Assembly: GCA_902363135.1 (NCBI GenBank)
Contig: CABIZF010000007.1
Location: 1-64,000 of the forward strand
Origin: Lachnospiraceae bacterium
Lineage (GTDB): Bacteria; Bacillota; Clostridia; Lachnospirales; Lachnospiraceae
DNA length: 64,000 nucleotides
Reading direction: 5' to 3'
Below are positions 60,351-64,000 of this stretch, one piece after another (the first letter of the stretch is position 1; each line of letters starts with the position of its first letter). Under the pieces are notes generated by a model. It had not been told where the DNA came from and did not search any database. It saw nothing but the letters and a program-made list of their open reading frames with translations. A program made the translations under genes and the position numbers.

Positions 60351-60363
60351 AAAGGAAAAAAAT

Positions 60364-60747
60364 ATGTTATTTTCAGAATCTCTGAAAAAGTACGGTGATT
60401 TTCAGCGCGTATATAAGAGAGGCAGATCGTATGCCAACAAATATCTGATCATGTATGTATTGAAGCAGGATGTGCAGGAAAACCGTATCGGAATTTCAGT
60501 CAGTAAAAAAGTCGGAAACAGTGTGGTAAGACACAGAATTACGCGATTAATCCGGGAAAGTTATCGATTGAATGAACAGAAATTTGTGGGGGGCCTTGAT
60601 ATAGTGGTGATTGCAAGGCCGGGCGCGAAAGAACGTAGTTTCTTTGAAATTGAGAGCGCGCTGCTTCACCTTGGCAGACTTCATTCCATTCTGAAGGAAG
60701 AGGAAAAGAAAGAAGTGAAGAAGGAACATGAAGAAGGTATTGATTAA
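60364..60747 (+). CDS. rnpA: ribonuclease P protein component
   Basis: A 127-residue basic protein that helps the RNase P RNA mature tRNA 5' ends. The family motif appears as [29 protein letters not shown]; the usual RNR is RHR. The C-terminus is a K/E-rich tail ([15 protein letters not shown]). RBS AAAGGAA. It overlaps yidD by 20 bp. Confidence 0.96.
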   Translation: MLFSESLKKYGDFQRVYKRGRSYANKYLIMYVLKQDVQENRIGISVSKKVGNSVVRHRITRLIRESYRLNEQKFVGGLDIVVIARPGAKERSFFEIESALLHLGRLHSILKEEEKKEVKKEHEEGID

Positions 60748-60937
60748 TCTGATCAGATTTTATCAGAAGTATCTGTCACCGATGAAAAGCACAAAGTGCC
60801 CTTACACTCCGTCGTGCAGCCAGTATGGTCTGGAGGCAATCCAGAAATATGGCGCGGTAAAGGGCGGTATGCTCGCAGTGTGGCGGATCCTCAGGTGCAA
60901 TCCTTTTTCCAGAGGCGGATATGACCCCGTTCCATGA
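60728..60937 (+). CDS. yidD: membrane protein insertion efficiency factor YidD
   Basis: A 69-residue protein with [62 protein letters not shown], the whole family signature with its conserved cysteines. It assists insertion of membrane proteins with YidC, encoded 15 bp downstream. Confidence 0.96.
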   Translation: MKKVLINLIRFYQKYLSPMKSTKCPYTPSCSQYGLEAIQKYGAVKGGMLAVWRILRCNPFSRGGYDPVP

Positions 60938-60952
60938 GGAGGAAAGTAAACC

Positions 60953-62212
60953 ATGTTATTGACCAAGAGCACGACATTTATCATCGGACCGGTAGCCACC
61001 TTGCTCGGCTACATTATGAATGGAATATTCTGGGTCCAGTCGCAGATCGGTATCGAGAGCATCGGTCTGTGCATCATTTTATTTACCATTGTAATCTATA
61101 TGCTTCTGATGCCGCTGACGATTAAGCAGCAGAAGTTTTCTAAGCTGCAGAGCAAGATGAATCCTGAGCTGCAGGCAATTCAGAAGAAATATAAGGATAA
61201 GAGACAGGATCAGGCAGCCATGATGAAGATGAATGAGGAGACACAGGCTGTTTATCAGAAATATGGCGTAAATCCGATGGGAAGCTGTCTGCAGCTGATC
61301 ATCCAGATGCCGATCCTGTTTGCACTGTACCGAGTGATCTGGAATATTCCGGCTTATGTAGGTACTGTAAAGAACGCCTTTCTTCCGCTGGCACAGGCAC
61401 TGATGAATGTGAGCGGTGCGCAGGACTTTATGGCGGAAATTGCTTCCAAAAATGCAGTAAGCTTTAAGGAAATGACAGAGCTTACCCTGATCGATGTACT
61501 GTACAAATTCAAGCCGGAGAACTGGAGTGCACTTCTGAAGCAGTTTCCGGATCTCTCTTCTTTGATTACGAGTACACAAGGCGATGTCGACCGCATGAAC
61601 TATTTCCTCGGACTGAACATCGCTGATTCACCGGCATCGATTTTCCAGACCGCGATTGCGGCAGGCTCCGTGCTGATGATTATTGCCGCACTGCTTGTCC
61701 CGGTGCTTTCCGCGCTGACACAGTGGCTCAATACCAAGCTGATGTCCACGCAGAACGATACACAGCCGACCTCCGGCGGCGCAGCGGATACGATGGCAGC
61801 GACGATGAAGTCCATGAATGTGATGATGCCGATTATGTCTGCCGTATTCTGTTTCACACTTCCGGTAGGTATGGGTATTTACTGGATCATAGGTGCGGTG
61901 GTTCGAAGCATCCAGCAGCTGGTTGTAAACAAGCACATCGACAAGATGGATCTGGATGATATTGTAAAGAAAAATATCGAGAAGGCAAATAAAAAGCGTG
62001 CAAAGAAGGGGCTTCCGCCACAGAAGATTACAAATACGGCGAAGCTGAATGCAAAGACAATCGATCGTCCGCAGCCGAGCAAGGAAGATCGTGCCGAGAA
62101 GATTCAGAACGCAACCGACTACTATAAGAATACAACAAAAGCAAAGCCGGGCAGCCTCGCGTCAAAGGCGCAGATGGTACAGCAGTACAATGAGAAGCAC
62201 GCAAAGAAATAA
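60953..62212 (+). CDS. yidC: membrane protein insertase YidC/SpoIIIJ family
   Basis: A 419-residue insertase. The five-helix core begins IGLCIILFTIVIYMLLMPLTIKQQKFSKLQSKMNPELQAIQKKYK and continues GVNPMGSCLQLIIQMPILFALYRVI; the central loop is extended, and the C-terminal tail (KKRAKKGLPPQKI and on) is basic, as in ribosome-binding forms. It has no clear lipobox cysteine, unlike Bacillus SpoIIIJ. RBS GAGGAAAG. Confidence 0.95.
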   Translation: MLLTKSTTFIIGPVATLLGYIMNGIFWVQSQIGIESIGLCIILFTIVIYMLLMPLTIKQQKFSKLQSKMNPELQAIQKKYKDKRQDQAAMMKMNEETQAVYQKYGVNPMGSCLQLIIQMPILFALYRVIWNIPAYVGTVKNAFLPLAQALMNVSGAQDFMAEIASKNAVSFKEMTELTLIDVLYKFKPENWSALLKQFPDLSSLITSTQGDVDRMNYFLGLNIADSPASIFQTAIAAGSVLMIIAALLVPVLSALTQWLNTKLMSTQNDTQPTSGGAADTMAATMKSMNVMMPIMSAVFCFTLPVGMGIYWIIGAVVRSIQQLVVNKHIDKMDLDDIVKKNIEKANKKRAKKGLPPQKITNTAKLNAKTIDRPQPSKEDRAEKIQNATDYYKNTTKAKPGSLASKAQMVQQYNEKHAKK

Positions 62213-62226
62213 GGGGGATAAGGGTT

Positions 62227-63306
62227 ATGGATTCTATTCGTGTAACGGCAAAAACAGTCAGTGACGCCATCACAGAAGCGTCTATCCAGCTCGAAACGAG
62301 CAGTGACAACATCGAATACACCATTATCGATGAAGGTTCCAAGGGCTTTTTCGGAATCGGAAGCCGTAAGGCCATGATCGAGGCCCGCAAGAAATTCACC
62401 GATGAAGATCTGATGCAGGAAGTATTCGGAGAGAAAAAGGAAAAGGCAGAAAAACCGAAGCGTGAGCCGAAAAAAGAAATGAAAAAGGAGCAGATGCCTG
62501 AACTGAAGAAGGAGGCTGCTCCGGAGAAAAAAGAAGCAACACATAAGCCGGAGAAGAGAGAGAATCGGGAAGTAAAAAAAGAGCCGCGCAGACCGGCAGC
62601 GGTAAAGCCGACAGAAAAGGAAGCAGAAAAGCCGCAGGAGAAGCCCGAAAGACCGGCAGAAGTGGCAGAAGAAGCCGTTTTTGCAGAGCCGAAGCAGCCA
62701 CGTGTTCCGGCTGATCCGGAAGAGGCAAAGCGCAGAGCAGTGACATTTCTGACTGATATGTTCCGTGTTATGGATATGCAGATCGAGGTTCATGCATCTT
62801 TTGAGGATGATACGCTTTCTGTCGATCTTTCCGGTGAGGAGATGGGGCTGCTGATCGGAAAGCGGGGACAGACGCTTGATTCCCTGCAGTACCTGACTTC
62901 CCTGGTAGTCAATAAAGGAAAGGCTTCCTATGTACGGGTAAAGCTGGACACGGAGGATTACCGCAACCGCAGAAAAGCAACCCTGGAGAACCTTGCGAAG
63001 AACATTGCGTTTAAGGTAAAGAAAACGAGACGTCCGGTATTCCTTGAGCCGATGAATCCATATGAGCGTCGCATTATTCATTCGGCACTTCAGAATGATC
63101 CGTATGTGACGACTCATTCAGAGGGAGAGGAGCCGAACCGGAAGGTCGTTGTGACACCGCGCAGAAAAAATGAGCGTGGCGGCAATGAGGGCGGTCGCAG
63201 AGAGTACCGCAGATCTGACCGGTCTGAGTACGCAAGACGCAAAGAGCAGGCAACGCCTGCAGGGGTAGCGGCAGAGGAGCCGCAGCAGCCGGAAGCGGAA
63301 AATTAA
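62227..63306 (+). CDS. jag: RNA-binding protein Jag/KhpB (SpoIIIJ-associated)
   Basis: A 359-residue protein. The Jag-N domain is ITEASIQLETSSDNIEYTIIDEGSKGFFGIGSRKAMIEA (about residues 1-60). It is followed by a linker of over 100 residues rich in K, E and P, then the KH domain with GLLIGKRGQTLDSLQYLTSLVV, and the R3H domain RRKATLENLAKNIAFKVKKTRRPVFLEPMNPYERRIIHSALQ. It binds RNA together with KhpA in Gram-positives and lies 14 bp after yidC. The linker is far longer than in Bacillus (about 208 residues in total there). Confidence 0.94.
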   Translation: MDSIRVTAKTVSDAITEASIQLETSSDNIEYTIIDEGSKGFFGIGSRKAMIEARKKFTDEDLMQEVFGEKKEKAEKPKREPKKEMKKEQMPELKKEAAPEKKEATHKPEKRENREVKKEPRRPAAVKPTEKEAEKPQEKPERPAEVAEEAVFAEPKQPRVPADPEEAKRRAVTFLTDMFRVMDMQIEVHASFEDDTLSVDLSGEEMGLLIGKRGQTLDSLQYLTSLVVNKGKASYVRVKLDTEDYRNRRKATLENLAKNIAFKVKKTRRPVFLEPMNPYERRIIHSALQNDPYVTTHSEGEEPNRKVVVTPRRKNERGGNEGGRREYRRSDRSEYARRKEQATPAGVAAEEPQQPEAEN

Positions 63307-63322
63307 ATCATACCGATTGTTG

Positions 63323-63354
63323 GAAAAGCCAGTGGAAACATTGGCTTTTCTTTT
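63323..63354 (+). terminator. terminator after jag
   Basis: GAAAAGCCA (63323-63331) pairs with TGGCTTTTC (63342-63350) and is followed by TTTT. Confidence 0.85.
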
Positions 63355-63365
63355 ATGTTTTCGGA

Positions 63366-63374
63366 TGCTATAAT
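63366..63374 (+). promoter_or_regulatory. extended -10 promoter of mnmE
   Basis: TGCTATAAT is a perfect extended -10 about 60 bp before the mnmE ATG. No -35 consensus is seen, as is usual for extended -10 promoters. Confidence 0.65.
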
Positions 63375-63434
63375 GAGGGACAGCGAAAAGCCCGGACAAA
63401 AGGGTAAGATCAGAAAGAAATGGGGAACAGGAGC

Positions 63435-64000
63435 ATGGAGCAGGATACGATTGCGGCGATCTCTACCGCAGTGTCGAATTCAGGAATCGGGATCATACGG
63501 ATCAGCGGAAAGGATGCCGTCGCGGTCGCGGACCGGGTGTATCGATCCAAAGGCGGGAAAAAGCGACTGGCGGATCAGCCGACACATACGATTCACTATG
63601 GCTATATCGTAGATCAGGGAGAGACGGTCGACGAGGTACTTGTGATGCTGATGCGTGGTCCGAAGAGCTTCACCGCGGAGGACACAGTGGAGGTGAACTG
63701 CCATGGCGGTGTCTACGCGATGAAGCGGGTGCTGGATGTAGTACTGAAAAATGGCGCGCGCCCGGCAGAGCCGGGGGAATTTACGAAACGCGCCTTTTTA
63801 AACGGACGGATCGACCTGTCTCAGGCAGAGTCCGTTATGGATGTTATTCAGGCAAAAAATGAGTATGCGTTAAAGAGCTCTTTACAGCAGTTAAAAGGTG
63901 CGGTCCGCACGGCAATTGAAGAACTGCGCAGCCGGATTTTATATCAGACCGCGTTTATCGAGTCGGCGCTCGACGATCCGGAGCATATCAGCCTGGATGG
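63435..64000 (+). CDS. mnmE: tRNA modification GTPase MnmE, 5' part (cut by window edge)
   Basis: About 188 codons are present. The N-terminal tetrahydrofolate-binding domain begins MEQDTIAAISTAVSNSGIGIIRISG and continues with GPKSFTAEDTVEVNCHGG and PGEFTKRAFLNGRIDLSQAESVMDVIQAK, all diagnostic of MnmE/TrmE. With MnmG it builds the carboxymethylaminomethyl group on wobble uridines. The GTPase domain and stop lie outside the window. ATG at 63435 with CAGGAG close upstream. Confidence 0.96.
   Translation, partial: MEQDTIAAISTAVSNSGIGIIRISGKDAVAVADRVYRSKGGKKRLADQPTHTIHYGYIVDQGETVDEVLVMLMRGPKSFTAEDTVEVNCHGGVYAMKRVLDVVLKNGARPAEPGEFTKRAFLNGRIDLSQAESVMDVIQAKNEYALKSSLQQLKGAVRTAIEELRSRILYQTAFIESALDDPEHISLD

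Overview
The window looks like chromosome from a low-to-mid GC Gram-positive Clostridia, most likely a Lachnospiraceae gut anaerobe. The reasons are the replication-origin order (rpmH-rnpA-yidD-yidC-jag-mnmE on one side of oriC, dnaA-dnaN-S4 protein-recF-gyrB-gyrA on the other), MurT/GatD directly after gyrA, a SAM-I riboswitch on metK, a c-di-GMP-I riboswitch, strong AGGAGG ribosome-binding sites, a YesMN-type two-component system and many Ugp/Lpl-type sugar ABC transporters. No species is claimed. oriC lies at about 58-60 kb. Nearly all genes left of it are on the minus strand and all genes right of it on the plus strand, as expected for leading-strand bias. The exceptions are an exonuclease, a DUF624 protein, a pilus-like cassette and one FAD oxidoreductase.

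Layout: 1-0.44 kb holds the 5' end of a 16S rRNA gene with its promoter, and a tRNA-Ser(GCU), all minus. 0.7-10 kb holds an orphan UgpC/MsmK sugar-ABC ATPase, a DEDD exonuclease, glycogen phosphorylase, a long IleRS and a DUF624 membrane protein. 10.1-11.5 kb, minus strand, holds a c-di-GMP-I riboswitch with its own promoter and expression-platform terminator, ahead of a secreted ATLF/PPEP-like zinc metallopeptidase that is interrupted by one in-frame amber codon. Divergent from it, 11.6-16.9 kb encodes a transglutaminase lipoprotein and a type IV pilus-like cassette (PilC/GspF, four small pseudopilin-like proteins, PilT-like ATPase) that contains a large nested palindromic element. 16.9-24.1 kb is a complete F-type ATP synthase operon whose c subunit carries the Na+-coordination signature. 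24.3-26.4 kb holds an AI-2E/YtvI family membrane protein and an RluA-type pseudouridine synthase.

26.5-44.6 kb is the accessory metabolic region. It has three FAD_oxidored-type (PF12831-like) flavoproteins, an LplABC/YtcQP-like ABC importer without its own ATPase, a YesM/YesN sensor-regulator pair, a complete UgpBAEC-like importer, a HAD phosphatase and a type I phosphodiesterase/nucleotide pyrophosphatase-like hydrolase. The last two units share a conserved ~57 bp upstream element, so they are probably co-regulated. Together these genes look like an uptake-and-processing locus for an unknown glycoside, polyol or phosphodiester. This is the part of the window whose biochemistry is least described.

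44.7-56.8 kb holds an OmpR/HK pair, metK with its SAM-I riboswitch, gatD-murT, gyrA, gyrB, recF, an S4-domain protein and dnaN. 57.9-60.1 kb holds dnaA flanked on both sides by DnaA boxes (bipartite oriC). 60.1-64 kb holds rpmH, rnpA, yidD, yidC, jag and the 5' part of mnmE, which is cut by the window edge.

Main points for follow-up: the c-di-GMP riboswitch/metallopeptidase/pilus neighbourhood with its amber codon; the multi-hairpin element at 15.56-15.75 kb; the three-flavoprotein transport locus with a shared operator; and the Na+-type ATP synthase.
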